A stretch of 60,000 nucleotides of DNA from Membranipora membranacea (taxonomy: Eukaryota; Bryozoa; Gymnolaemata; Cheilostomatida; Membraniporidae), in contig OU612075.1 in the NCBI GenBank assembly GCA_914767715.1, positions 15,626,001 through 15,686,000 on the forward strand. The letters are read 5' to 3'. This document shows, in pieces, positions 38,645-51,434 of this stretch. The position numbers and the translations under genes are program-made. Within the stretch, counting starts at the first letter, position 1. Each line of letters opens with the position of its first letter. Under the pieces are notes generated by a model, which saw nothing but the letters and a program-made list of their open reading frames with translations, had not been told where the DNA came from and searched no databases.

Positions 38645-38990
38645 GTAAATGCTCGCTTAGGAACCTCGTTCACAACAGTGTGGCAGTATTGCAGCAATGT
38701 TAGGATTCGTATCTGTTATTTAGAACATCCCTTGAAATGTGTAGCTACTGAAGCAAAATCTACTCCCAGACGGGGAATCGAACCCCGGCCACAACGGTGA
38801 AAGCGTCGGATCCTAACCACTAGACCACCTGGGACTGACTTGGCCAGTGTGGGTTGTAGGAGAAGGCAAATCCTCAATTATTGGTTGCATTGCTCAGAAC
38901 AATTGCTAGAATCTCTCTAAGGCATTTTGAGGTTGCAGGTCACGATTTAGCCTGCATAATGGCTGCATATTTTGAATTCAACTTAACTCT
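38645..38990 (-). repeat. tRNA-Glu-containing repeat, copy B (uninterrupted)
   Basis: Contains a 72-nt tRNA-Glu(TTC) fold on minus at 38834-38763 with the same stems as copy A. Flanks match copy A on both sides: TTCACAACAGT and GGCAGTATTGCAG on the left; TTGTAGGAGAAGGCAAATCC and TGCATAATGGCTGCATATTT on the right. The right flank continues across the point where copy A carries the hAT insertion. Confidence 0.8.
38763..38834 (-). tRNA. tRNA-Glu(TTC)-like unit inside SINE copy B
   Basis: The same cloverleaf as copy A, with intact A and B boxes and a TTC anticodon. Almost certainly repeat-derived. Confidence 0.55.
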
Positions 38991-38999
38991 TTCCCAAGC

Positions 39000-39970
39000 A
39001 CTATCCAACTTTTCAGCTTACTCGATTGTTGAGTGATGAGCCAATGGTCCAAAACCTCTATTTGTTTCCCCATTGCTTTACATGCAAACTATGACTTGTC
39101 ACCTCAATAGGCCCGCTTTAGGTTCTTTCAATTCTTTAACCAGACCACTGGAATTGATGGTATGCTTATTCTCTTCCATGCTATTAAAAAAGTTAATTAT
39201 TGTTGTGAAATAAACATCAAATTTAAGATATTGTTTATGGCGTCTCGATAAAATCCTGAAAATTACTTTTGAAATAAAGTGTTTACGTTGTGAAACAGAA
39301 TTTATCCACCATATCATAATTTTGATTGAAATTGAGGATCCTGGCAATATACTGTTAATTTATGCAGCCGAGGTTGAGTTATGAAGATAAAACCTGTTAC
39401 CATATATATATATACACTTTATTATGTGTCATTTACCATGGATAAATGAGACTGCCATCTCCAGAATTAACCATCATTATCGAGTCAGACTAACCCCCAA
39501 AAATACAGCCTGCCAACAGGTCTACATCCACAGCTTTGACTCACTGCCTAGAAGATACCTACTTCTAAAAATTAATTTCCGATAATCTCTAAATCATATT
39601 AGCTTTTCCAATGACAACCCATTAGGTGGCAGCCAAGATAAGCATTCAGGAGCGAACTTTTACACAATTTTCTTGGCCAGTTTAAAATCTTTTAGTCTTG
39701 ATTTTCAGCGAGATTGCTCCCAAAATTTCCAATCAATTGCTTAAAATACAGAACCAAAGCCATCTTTTTTTTTCCACATCATCAAAACAATTACAGTAGT
39801 TCGGTTGATTAATGTTGTCCATTCTTCTGGATGCATAATGTATTCTCAACCTTTTTATTTAAACCGCGTAACTGAATTTTCTCAGTGCTAATTCAGTTAC
39901 AGAAGAAACCCTAAATTGAAATCATTTTTAATGTTTTGAGCACTGAACAAATACACATAGATATTAATTA
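39000..39970. other. Intergenic, downstream of EMI-like gene 1
   Basis: No coding signal. A short TATATATATA run occurs near 39403-39412. From about 39960 rightward the sequence becomes the 3' flank conserved among the EMI-like paralogues. Confidence 0.35.
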
Positions 39971-39975
39971 AGAGC

Positions 39976-39981
39976 TTTATT
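39976..39981 (-). terminator. Poly(A) signal AATAAA of EMI-like gene 1
   Basis: AATAAA on minus, about 200 bases after the TAA at 40183-40185. Surrounding sequence is conserved beside the pseudogene copy near 52.1 kb. Confidence 0.5.
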
Positions 39982-40182
39982 GATATCTTTGTTTTTGAAG
40001 GATGTACAAAATTAGTGTTAAAAGCAAGAGCAAAATTTTGTTTTTCAATTTACATTTATACTTTATCAGAATATACTATATGTAAGAGCACAGATCTTTT
40101 AAAAGATCAAAATAATGTCGTTTCGAGAGTGTTTTCATAATTTCTGGTTTATCTGTCTTGTAGTTGCACTTTGACGTGAGCT

Positions 40183-42593
40183 TTACTTTCGACCAATCAG
40201 ATTCACAAAAGGAGAATCAGCAGGTATTCTGAATTGAAGGAGAACCTTAATCAGATCTAGGATGACTCTGAGACCCTCAATATCTGAAATACAGATTAAG
40301 AAGATTAACATAATATGTTCAGAATAACCTCCATGATACACAGCATTTGCAGGGCATGATAACACTTGGAGAACTAATATTTTTTGGACAAGCTTTGTTC
40401 AAGCTCCATACGAAACCCATCAAAATAGTTGGTCTCTCAACACAGTCAAGCTATGGAACACTATCCCACTCCTTCCTGGACTGTCTCTGACCTCATCAGG
40501 TACTTGTAGATTGGCCTCCCTCATCAAAAGGGAGATCACTCCTGCAGATGCTTAAATATATCCCATCCCTGTATTTGATGTATCTTTTAATGTGAATTCC
40601 CTCTGGCAGAAATAAGGGTCATGAATTCACTAAATTTAATCCCTTACCGTAGGCATTGTCTATAGAACAGCATTCCTACTTACTTATACAGCAGCCCCCA
40701 AATTTGACATGTCCCTCACAGCATCTGGTATACTGATCAGCTCTACATACTGGTGTCTCTGTTCTGAATGATGTCTTATAAGTTGTACAGCTGTGTGATC
40801 TGCAAATAAGAGAGCAAACAATACAGGTTTGCACAAAGATCAAAGCCTTACCCTTTTTTTATAACAAAATTGAACATTATTCCCTGAGACATTCCATACG
40901 ACATCTTGAACCTTGAAGATTTGTGTTCTAAAATCAAATATGGATAGAAAATCATGTAATCCAGTACCTATTTCTGTTAAAGCTTCTCACCTTGTCTCCA
41001 CTTTGCTTGCGGTACGCCTGCAGAACCACCCACATTTAGTTCTGTAATATGTTGTCACTTTGTGATAGCATGTAGATGGAACTCGTTCTGAGTATGATAC
41101 CCTGCGAGGTGTCAAAGATACTCCACAACAATAGGCTCCACATTTAGTGTCCGGTGCTGCACCACTATAAAAGGAAATAAATAGTTGGTTTAACTTTAAC
41201 CTTCTCCTGGTTCATCTAGCTGCCAAGTGAATGGATATGAATACGTTTTGTAAAGCATTCAGGGATACTTGGAATTCGATCTTTTCACAGTTTCCAAAAA
41301 GCTTAAATTAGAAGACAACACTGGCACCACTAAATATGTATCAAGATGCAATTAACCTTCACCAGTAGGCAACATACTCTACAATAGAAGTCCAAGGTAT
41401 AAGCTTTGGATCTGCACCACAGGGCGGTCAGGAGCCCCTCCATCCCATGGCTGCAATAAACTGAATTAAGTTGAGAAGCTATCATAATTATTGAAAGCAA
41501 TAATATTGTTCATGTAGATGATTATGTAAGTGAAACTGTTACTGTTTTTATATTCATATTAACACGACAAAAGATACTGCTTCGATTCTAAAAAAAAATT
41601 TTTATACATCATTCTTTTCCAATAATGCATTTATTTTGAGAGTACGGGTATTTATTTTACTGAAACAAATGGTGGAAGAGAGTTTGCAATTGAAATAATT
41701 AAAATTTTCAAATTTAACATTTATTTATAACATCCAAATTAAGAAGGATACATCATTACGCATCAAATATCAAAATATAACTTTTGTAGTTGTATACATC
41801 TTTAAAGAACCAGCTTATTATCCATTGATGTCCATTATAAAAAATATGGCCACTTTCTCAAAAAACTCATATTCTCGAGGGATAGCAAATAGTGCATAAT
41901 CGGTTTTTTTTGTACATGTTACAGCAAACTAGTGTCCTAGAGCCATCGGGCTGCTGGTAACAGTCAAATACTCTAAATGAGGTGCACTTTCGGTTACGTT
42001 GTATACAATTTGAGCGGTTTATCACCACATAATTAGATAATATAAAAATACAAACCGTATCAGTCAACCTAGTTTTTTGCATAATCAGGGAGAGTGAAAA
42101 ACTTATGTAGGGCTATAGATATGTTGTTCATGAAGAATAAATTCTGAATATTCCCATATAAAATATTTTAGTTGATGAGCTCTAGCAGTGAATTAGAGAA
42201 TTACTCACAATGTAGCAGTAGGAGAGAACCGAGCTGATGATTTAGATCTTGTGGGGGATGTGTAAGTCACTCCTGAATCATCCTGAACTGTTTTCATCAG
42301 TAAATCCTAAATAGTTATACAGATTATCACAACATTTAATGAATATATTTTGTAGTGGAATGTTATTCTCTGATTGCTTGTTTCTCAGATAAACAACTGC
42401 ATAGAATGTCATAAAATTTCTGTGGTACGAGATAAAAACTTACCTTATACTCTTGAGGGAGTGTGTCATTAGCGAGGAGAGCGTTTGCACTGGACAGTAT
42501 TTGAGCCGCAGCCGCTGAGTTAGCAGAGCTCTGAGGGGTTACAGCTAACAGCAGCACAGCTACTATGCTGATTCTAAGACAAAAGCTATACAT
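40183..42593 (-). CDS. EMI-like cysteine-rich secreted protein, copy 1
   Basis: Exons in transcript order: 42444-42593, 42209-42306, 40991-41164, 40684-40799, 40183-40283 (150/98/174/116/101 nt), giving 212 aa. Layout: signal peptide (MYSFCLRISIVAVLLLAVTP...), about residues 1-24; an Ala/Ser-rich acidic segment; a serine-rich linker (exon 2); a 12-cysteine domain (residues 91-178) with CGAYCCG, CYHKV, KCGWFC, CTTYKTSFRTETPVC, YTRCCEG and GGCC; and an amphipathic C-terminal segment ending NLIGRK. The cysteine domain resembles an EMI domain: a C-G-W-x-C core, a Y-x-T-x-F-R-T strand, then CC-x-G. EMI domains mediate contacts in extracellular matrix proteins. Nearly identical to copy 2, with which it forms an inverted pair. 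No enzyme or receptor signature; function unknown. Confidence 0.88.
41283..41480 (-). repeat. Dispersed repeat in intron 2 of EMI-like gene 1
   Basis: On minus this matches about 50745-50930 on plus: AGCTTCTCAACTTAATTCAG, TTGCAGCCATGGG, CCCTGTGGTGCAGATCC, TTGCCTACTGGTGAAGGTTA and TTAGTGGTGCCAGTGTTGTC are shared. At 50.9 kb it sits directly beside a LINE 3' end, so it may be part of that element. Confidence 0.65.
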
Positions 42594-42675
42594 TATTATA
42601 GTCGAGTTGTTCTGTCAAACTTTGTACTTAATGTAAAGTAGAAGGTTTTTGATAGAAGGTGTCAAAGCTACCGAC

Positions 42676-42708
42676 CTTTATATAGTAAAAACTACAAGCC
42701 TTAGGACC
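42676..42708 (-). promoter_or_regulatory. TATA box and conserved upstream box, EMI-like gene 1
   Basis: On minus TATATAAAG (42684-42676) lies 83 bases before the ATG. Just upstream is GGTCCTAAGGCTTGTAG (42708-42692). Both are shared with copy 2 and, with changes, copy 4. Coding-like constraint is absent, so this looks like a shared promoter. Confidence 0.65.
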
Positions 42709-43189
42709 TCTCAGTTAAAATGCAGTCGACGATGGAACAGTCACCATCCCCTTATTCCAGCTTAACCTATTACTAGTGATAGATAACCTCTATTGTATAA
42801 GATTTATTGGTTCCTTGTAAGACTCAGCACAACATAGATAAGATCTATCAGACCCTATCGAGCTGTGACAAGTTTTCCTTGTGAGATTTTTCTCAGCGCC
42901 AAGCTGTACCCTACATCATATTCAGTGGTGCCAAGTCCAGGCTTCTTTTCCTATCACGTACAACCATCATTATCATTTTGACGTATTTTAAAGGATCTAA
43001 TGTTTTTCCTGTTTCGAGTTTTGATTACTCAATACTATTCTGCTAGTGAAAGACTAATTAGGCATAAAAAGAGTAGGTTGCTAATTGAAGATTATTGAAG
43101 ATAGATTGTTATCATACTTTAGCCAAAATGAGAATTGAGGGCTCCACACAAAAGGATTGATAATTCACGTTATAGAGCTTGATAATCGA

Positions 43190-44460
43190 GCCAGCCTGTG
43201 TCTCAGTCCATGCTGGGATAAATGGTTCTCACAGATCACAACTCTTCACCCTTAACCATCTGACCACTTCTAACTCCTAGCTAGCCAGCTGCTGAGCCGA
43301 GCTTTTGAAATTTTCTTTAGCAAATTTATTTTATCATGAAGATTGACAAACCTCAAATAGAAGTTTTCAAAGTTTATTTTCACATGTAATGATTGCTTTC
43401 TTGTATTGCCAACTCCAAATTTATTACATGTAACATATCAAGTGTATAACACAGCAAATAAGTTAAAACGAGATATTTCTATTATTTTTAGCAAGTCGGA
43501 GTGTACAGCTTCTATACAAACCATAACCCTGAAAGATATCATTACGATGAGCAGGAACCATGAATCATATCGGTTCAGTCAAGCCTTCTATTACATCAGA
43601 ATTTAATTATTTTCTCTCAATATAGATGTGTGTTACATATTTACAAGGAAAATGTGGGTTTTAACTTTATTGAATTTTTGTTCCTTGTCCACAGGTAGCC
43701 AACTACCTACAGTTTTAAGATTACTATTAGATCATGGTTAATGATCCAAATAACACCTCATGCACAAACTTAAACTTTTCAGGAACCTACATTCGTAATC
43801 ACCATAATATGTCATCAGGATGGGTTGGCCAAGGGAACAAAATACTAACTCAATCCACTGTACACTTCACTCCGGCTTGCTAACAAACTCTGTATCTCAA
43901 TTATGAATGATAAATAATAGAATTTTTCTGTGCTAGACACTTTGTAATGTTTAGATTTGGCTATCCAAGAAATTAGCACGCGAGAACAATCTATGAAAAT
44001 TGACTTTCAGCCAAATTGTTTTTGAGCTTTGCCAATTTACATGATCAAAGGAGTTATACTTGATAGTGTCTTTTTCTCTCAATTTCAGTATACATTTTAA
44101 TTCTAATAGAATACATTTTTTTCAAGATATTTCTGTTTTATAGAATTAGTGAGAAAATCAAAGTTGTGATCAATCTTGGTAACTGGAAACCAAAAGTTAT
44201 TGTAGCAAAAAGGCTCATGATACTGACTATTTATAACGCTCCCTGTCTAAAATTGGTCTAGTGCCAACTGCATTATACATGAGAGTCTTACTCTGAAGTT
44301 TCAGTGGTGTGATACATATAATCACAGGCAAGTGTGTAAAAGATTTCAAACTGTCCATGCAGTTATTTTTGATTTGTTTTAATAACATTCTTAATATAGG
44401 ATGGACAAAATCGTATTGATTCGCTGTTTTCAAATTTTAAGTTGTGTAAGTAGATTTTAG
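43190..44460. other. Spacer between the divergent EMI-like genes 1 and 2
   Basis: This is the unpaired centre of the inverted duplication. It is AT-rich; open frames on both strands are short and carry no recognisable motif. Confidence 0.4.
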
Positions 44461-44909
44461 TTTTTCATCCCTTATGAAGCTCCATAAGGGGAATTATTGA
44501 TCCTTTTGTATGGGTCGCACTATGCAGCCTTGAATTCACACTTTGACTAATGTACAATACTAATTTATCTTCAATAATCTTTAATTTGCTAATACAACCA
44601 ACTCTTTTTATGCCTAACTAGTCTCTCACTTGCTCAATATACTACTGAGTATTTCAAACTCGGAGCAGGAAAAGCGTTGGATCCTGTGAAATATGTCAAC
44701 ATAATAATGATGTACTTCTGATTAAGGAACAGCTTGGCACTGAGACAAATCTCACAAGGAAAACCATTCACAGCTGGATGGGGTCTGATCTTATCTTTGT
44801 TGTGTCATACCTCTCTTCAGGAACCGATACATTTTATATAGCAAAGGGGAAGCTGAACTGAAATAAAGGGATGGTGATCACTGTCTCATCTACTGCTGAG
44901 ACATTCAAT

Positions 44910-44942
44910 GGTCCTAAGGCTTGTAGCTTTTACTATATAAAG
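44910..44942 (+). promoter_or_regulatory. TATA box and conserved upstream box, EMI-like gene 2
   Basis: GGTCCTAAGGCTTGTAG at 44910-44926 and TATATAAAG at 44934-44942, 75 bases before the ATG at 45017. The same pair in the same spacing precedes gene 1. Confidence 0.65.
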
Positions 44943-45016
44943 ATCTGTAGTTTTTGAAACATAGCAAGCAGCATTTGTTACAACACGCGGTGTCACAGAA
45001 CAACTTAAGTTTAATA

Positions 45017-47424
45017 ATGTATAATATTTGTGTTAGAGTCAGTGTAATAGCTGTGCTGCTGTTAGCTGTAACTCATCAGAGCCATGCTAATTCAGCAGCT
45101 GAAGCTGAGTTACTGGCCAGTGCTAACGCTATCCTCTCTAACGAAACTCTCCCCCAAGAGTATAAGGTAAGTGTATATATCATATCTTGGATCTCTGTGG
45201 CATTCAATGCAGTTATTTGTACGACAAGCCGATGACAAGAGAAAAACTCATAACAAAATATTCAATTTCTTAAATTGGGTAACAATCTCTATTACTTCTT
45301 AGGATTTATTGATGAAAACTGTTAACGATGATTCAGGAGTTACTTACACATCACCCTCAAGATCGAAATCATCAGCCCGATTCTCTCCTACCGCTACATT
45401 GTAAGTATAACTCTAAAGCATTACTAGAGCTCACCATCTAAAACATTTGATAAAATAATATCGAAAATTTATTTTTTAGGAACAACATATATACATATAT
45501 TTGTCATTCCCCTTAATAATGCAAAGAGGTTAAATGATATGATTTATATTTTTTATCTGAATCTATGAGAGTGTACAATTTAAAGGCAAATTTGAAGTCA
45601 AACTTAAACAAGATACTATGTAATGAAAACATTCAGTGTGTTATAACTTAATCAGGGAACTATAGCAGCTTTAAATTTTTGATGAATAATTTCAAGCGCA
45701 AATATTCCTTATATAATTATATAATTTTACAGTGCAACCAAGATACACTTCATTTAGTTCAGAGTAATTGAATGTTACCAGCAGCCCAAGGGCTCCGGGA
45801 TGCGAGGTTGTTTTTTCATCTTCAAAAAATAAAGATTACATAATATTCGTTGGCCCTCTTGTGAAAATGGTTAAATGTTTTAAAATGATCATCCATGGTT
45901 AATAGACTGGATAATAAATGTCTTGAAACTGTGAAATTATTGACTTTCCAAAATACCTGAATGCTTTTGAAAAACAATTTGTTTTCAGTTGACAGCAAGA
46001 TGAACAGGGAGCAAATTAATAGTAAATCTTGCAAATAAGAAACTTTCAAATTTTCTGAATGTATTTTTATAGCGGTGCAGCACCTGACACTAAATGTGGA
46101 GCCTATTGTTGTGGAGTATCTCTGACACCTCGCAGGGTATCATACTCAGAGCGAGTTCCCTCGACATGCTACCACAAAGTGACTACATATTACAGAACAA
46201 GATGCGGGTGGTTTTGCAGGCGTACCGCAAGCAAAGTGGAGACAAGGTGAGAGTAATAGGTACTGGTATTTATGATTTCAGATCAATATTTGAGTTGAGA
46301 GCACAAAACTTCAAGGTTCAAGATGTCTCATGTAATGCTCCAGGGAATATGTCAATTTGTGCTATTAAATAAGGTCTAGGCTTTGATATTTGTGAAAACT
46401 TGTAATGTTTGCAAGTCATTGTCAGCATTAACAGACAACAAATGTAGTTATTTCTATTTTACATTATCGAAAATCCTGAAAAATCACATTGTTCAATTCA
46501 TTTATTTCATTTTTATCTATTTAGTTTGTTCACTGGTCAAGCATGTGCCTATAAGACCATCATTTAGTTAGGCCTCTGTATACAAAATAGAGGAAAAATA
46601 CTATTTCACAATTAAATTTATGGAAACAAAAATATTTTCTGATCAGGATTCAATTTTAATGGCAGATTATGATCTTTGTGAAACCACTGTACAAAGTTTG
46701 CTCTCTCATTTGCAGATCACACAGCTGTACAACTTATAAGACATCATTCAGAACAGAGACACCAGTATGTAGAGCTGATCAGTATACCAGATGCTGTGAG
46801 GGACATGTCAAACTTGGGGGCTGCTGTATAAGTAAGTAGAAATGCTATTCTATAGACGATACATATGGTTGAAGAAATAAATTATTTGAATTTACGACCT
46901 TTTTTTCTGCCAGAAAGAAACTGCATTAAACGATATATTAAGACCAGGAATGGTCATTGTTCGGCATGAGTAGGGGTGATCTCCCTTTTGGTGAGGGAGA
47001 TCAATTTGCAAAGGTAACTGATGAGGTCAGAGACAGTTTGAAATTTAACAAAATTAATTATTTCTTTTTGTAAATTACAAGTTTCCAAGAACACGGACAT
47101 AGACTTTATTGAACTTTGATAAACCATTTTCGCAGGGCAACCCTGTTCACTTTCATGGTACAAATATGATGCAATACAATCCAAAAAAGAAGGGGAGTTT
47201 GAAGTGTGACAAAAAAATACGATTTTAGTGGTCGAAAAACTCTGTTATCATGCTCTGTCATTACTGCATACTACTGAGATTATTCTGAAAATGTTTTGTT
47301 TATCTTCTAAATCTGTCTTTCAGATATTGAAGGTCTCAGGGTCATCCTAGATCTGATTAAGGTTCTTCTTCAATTCAAAATACCTGCTGATTCTCCATTC
47401 GTAAATCTGATTGGTCGAAAGTGA
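45017..47424 (+). CDS. EMI-like cysteine-rich secreted protein, copy 2
   Basis: Exons 45017-45166, 45303-45400, 46073-46246, 46716-46831 and 47324-47424 join in frame to 212 aa, stop TGA 47422-47424. Signal peptide about 1-24 (MYNICVRVSVIAVLLLAVTH, cleavage likely after SHA). The mature N-terminal part is Ala/Glu/Ser-rich. Twelve cysteines lie at residues 91, 95, 96, 115, 127, 131, 145, 159, 167, 168, 177 and 178, in a domain rich in Tyr, Arg and Thr. Residues 181-212 (IEGLRVILDLIKVLLQF then KIPADSPFVNLIGRK) form a basic amphipathic helix candidate. Exons 3 and 4 split the EMI-like fold in half. Differs from copy 1 by only scattered substitutions, so the duplication is recent or has been kept alike by gene conversion. 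Confidence 0.88.
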
Positions 47425-48158
47425 AGCTCACTTCAAAGAAGAGACTACAAAAAAAAGGAACCTGAAACCATGAACATTCTTCAGAAGACATCAAATTATT
47501 TTAATCTTTCTAATTATATTTGCTCTTATTTACATTATTTTCTGATAAAAGTATAAACCTATTTTGATAAAAAAAATTACTCTTGCTTTTGACACTAATG
47601 TTGCACATGATTCAACACACAAAGATATCTATTTTGGTTCTTGTATTTGAAAATAGGCTGTTACCTGTTAAATGTTGTTGCTAGGAAATAATTCAATCAG
47701 GTGGTTTATGTGAAAGGTAAAGAAAGGATCAGATCACATTTTGCTTCCAAAAGAATCAACAAAATTCATTAACAGTACATACTGTCATTATTTTAGTGCT
47801 GTGAATAAAAAAAGGGTATGGAATTTCCTCTGTATTATCAGCAGTTTCTTAGATATTAAGGTAATCCTGATTCTATAAAACAAGATAATAAGGTCCAAGC
47901 AATGCAAAACTTGCAGCAAAACAAATCAGAAGTAGATTTAGAACGCCTCAGACAGGCTACTTGTTTGTTGTTGACTTCGATTATCATCAGATAAGATATC
48001 ATCAGAGTTGAGCGCTCATCTTCACATAAATGACAACCATGTGAGTAAATATCACTCAGTACATGACAAATCAAGATGGTTGAAGTTTTGGGTTGTAGGA
48101 GGGAAAAGCCAAGCACAATCAAAAATATGTAGGCACATTATTGCTATCTGGAGCCTTT
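47425..48158. other. 3' flank of EMI-like gene 2
   Basis: To about 47650 the sequence matches the 3' flank of gene 1 in inverted orientation (for example CTTGCTTTTGACACTAATGT). Beyond that nothing is recognised up to the hairpin element. Confidence 0.5.
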
Positions 48159-49286
48159 AAGGTACTGTCAAAGACCGATCCGAATATCAACATATCATAT
48201 ACCGTTGGAAAGCTGCCGAGCAACTGAAAATGAATACCTGAACAAAAACTTGATTTGATGACATTGTGTCATTTTAGAGAGGAAATGAGGCAGATAACGC
48301 TGTTTTTGTCAACGCAGTTGGAGGAGTCAAATTAATTGCAAGAAACTTCAAAACAGGGGGAATGTATACTTAGAAATTGCGTTCATCGTAAAATTTAATT
48401 TTCTTTGATATATGACTAGTCTAAATTGAATTTTTACGTCACGCCATACAATGCATTTTTTTTTTGTGAAGCCGTGAAAATATGTGAAATTTCAATCATT
48501 TATTCAGAACAGATCATAGACTCGAAACAAAATTAGTTATGATTTTCTCTAAGAATACTCTTCAAATGTCATACACATTGACTTTCAACAAATTAGGTTG
48601 TATTTTGCAGTGACAGTAGACTCTCGAATACAGCTAATATTTTTGCCACCTTTGCATAACGTCAAACATGCTGTCCAAATGACCGTTATTGTGGCCAAAC
48701 AAAGTTTTTTTGCAAGTTCTCACATACGAAGCCGTTTTCATTAACCATGGTGCACATAGGAAATGGCAACAGAATTTTTCATTGCATCTTCATTTTTCTT
48801 GAATTTAACGCAAAAGAATGCCAAAAAACAGCTATTTTTTGGACTTTTGAGGTGTTTTTGGGCATTCTTTTGCGTTTAATTCAAGAAAAATGAAGTTATA
48901 GTGAAAAAATCTGTTGGCATTTCCTGTGTGCACCATGGGTAATAAAAGCAACTTCATATGTGAGAAACTTCAAATTTTTTTTTGTTTGGCCACAATAATG
49001 GTGTGACGTAAAAAGTCCATTTAGACTAGTCATATATCAAAGGAAATTAAATTTTATGGTGAACCCAGTCTCTAAGTATACATTCCACCTGTTTTGAAAT
49101 TTCTTGCAATTAATTTAACTCCTCCATCTATATTGACAAAAACAACATTTTCTGCCTAACTTTCCCCCCAAAATGACACAACGTCATCGAATTAAGTTTT
49201 TGTTCAAGTATTCATTTTCAGTAGCTCGGCAGCTTTCCTACGGTATATGATATGTTGATATTCGGATCGGTCTTTGGCATTACCTT
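48159..49286. mobile_element. Large near-palindromic (foldback) element
   Basis: The left arm runs inward from 48159 (AAGGTACTGTCAAAGACCGA) and the right arm ends at 49286 (inverted AAGGTAATGCCAAAGACCGA). The two are inverted copies along almost their whole length, with the turn at about 48823-48860 between GCAAAAGAATGCC and GGCATTCTTTTGC. The left arm is longer because 48444-48682 (about 240 bp) has no partner on the right. No open frame. The structure fits a foldback or MITE-type transposable element; superfamily unknown and no clear target duplication. Confidence 0.82.
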
Positions 49287-49304
49287 TATAGCCTGGTAGA
49301 TAGA

Positions 49305-49440
49305 TTCTTGGAATTATTCTGGGCAATGCAGCCAATAATTGAGGAATTGCCTAGTCGTTAAACCTATATCCCAATCCAATGTGGTCTAGTGGTGAGGATC
49401 CAGCGTTTCGATTCCCTGTCGGGAGTAGGTTATGCTTTAG
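49305..49440 (+). repeat. tRNA-Glu-containing repeat, copy D (degenerate, plus strand)
   Basis: The leader GGCAATGCAGCCAATAATTG and then GTGGTCTAGTGGTGAGGATC and TTCGATTCCCTGTCGGGAGT are the A-box and B-box parts of the same repeat in opposite orientation. The anticodon arm is deleted. It begins within 20 bases of the large hairpin's right end. Confidence 0.65.
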
Positions 49441-49795
49441 TGGCTCAAGATATCAGGCATTCCTTTAAGCTACTGAGAAACTTTTATATTGCATGTGTAC
49501 GACCAACCGTACTTTATGCATTGCCAGCATGGTTCTCCATGACATCTCAAACTCAGAGGCTAAGGGTTGAAAGAATAGAAAATCTGGCTTTGAAAATCAT
49601 GAAGCCAGACACAACCGATTATATGGATGGAGTGGCTCGCTGTCAGATAACACCTATACTAGACCTAATGCTCCAGCGATACCAACAGCATACCTCTAAC
49701 ATTAATACAAACAGTAACCATAGTCTGCATGAACTGATCCAAAGGCACAAACCATCAGTTTCAGTGCGCCCATCACGTGGGTGCAAATAATCAAT
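49430..49795 (+). mobile_element. LINE fragment (RT C-terminal thumb region)
   Basis: The frame contains LLRNFYIACVRPTVLYALPA, WFSMTSQTQRLRVERIENLA and LKIM, then LDLMLQRYQQHT. This is the usual region after the catalytic palm in non-LTR retrotransposons. It is fused directly to the tRNA-Glu repeat copy D and ends at a stop at 49788-49790. Truncated at both ends. Confidence 0.75.
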
Positions 49796-49799
49796 AACA

Positions 49800-50744
49800 A
49801 AGCCCAGAACTCAGAACTCAGAGAGAAATCCCCTCTGATCCATTTCTGGGATACCTGTTAAAATGTATGCATTTTTTCTTTCAGAAAAATATTTTTCATT
49901 TTTCTTTCGACGCTCTCCATTTTCTTATACCTATAATTATAATATTGAATGTCTCTGCATATAAATGGCTCCATGATAGCAATAAAGCTACATACATACA
50001 AACATACATATTTCGAGGGATATTCTACTCTAATGAAAAAAAAAACCCCTCATCTTTCCTCTAACTTCTTGGTTGAATTGATGCTTAAGATCAGAAATAT
50101 CTCCACTAATACATGAGCAATAGCACCAGCAGTTTTCATTTAAAAATGACACAGTGAAACTCCTAAAATTGACAATTGGAATTGGCATTATCAATACATT
50201 GTGCAAAAGGTATTGCTAGTCTGTAAGTAAGTGAACTGTTTCTGTCCTTTCTCAAAAAAGTGATACTTATAACTGTCAGCATAATGGCGGTTTGCATGTG
50301 GAGTGCGATTTGCGTATGTGTTAATATGGTATTTTATATCAAGTCGTAACATGTAAAATGACAAACAAGGTGAAAAATAGGACAAGATGAAAAACAATTA
50401 TAGAATTTTGTAGACAATTAAAGTGGCAGACAACCACGAAAGTTATATTTGGATATTTGGTGCGCAATGATGTACTCCTTCTAAATTTGGATGTTATAAA
50501 TAAATGTAAATTTATAATTAAATTTTATTTATTTCAATTAGAAATTTTCGTTCACAATTTTTTTTTAGTATAACACAATTACCCACATCTCAAAACAAAT
50601 ATATTAATGGAAAGAAATGATGTATAAAAAAATTTGTTTCTAGAATTGAATCAGTTATCTTTTGTTGTGTCAATCTTAATATATAAACAGTCATCTCAGT
50701 TACAAAATAATCTACAAAAATAAAGCATTTTCTTTGAGATTCTA
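49800..50744. other. Intergenic, AT-rich, nothing recognised
   Basis: No supported gene or RNA. Parts around 50500-50740 are probably repeat sequence, because the right neighbour recurs in intron 2 of EMI-like gene 1. Confidence 0.35.
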
Positions 50745-51434
<690 letters not shown>

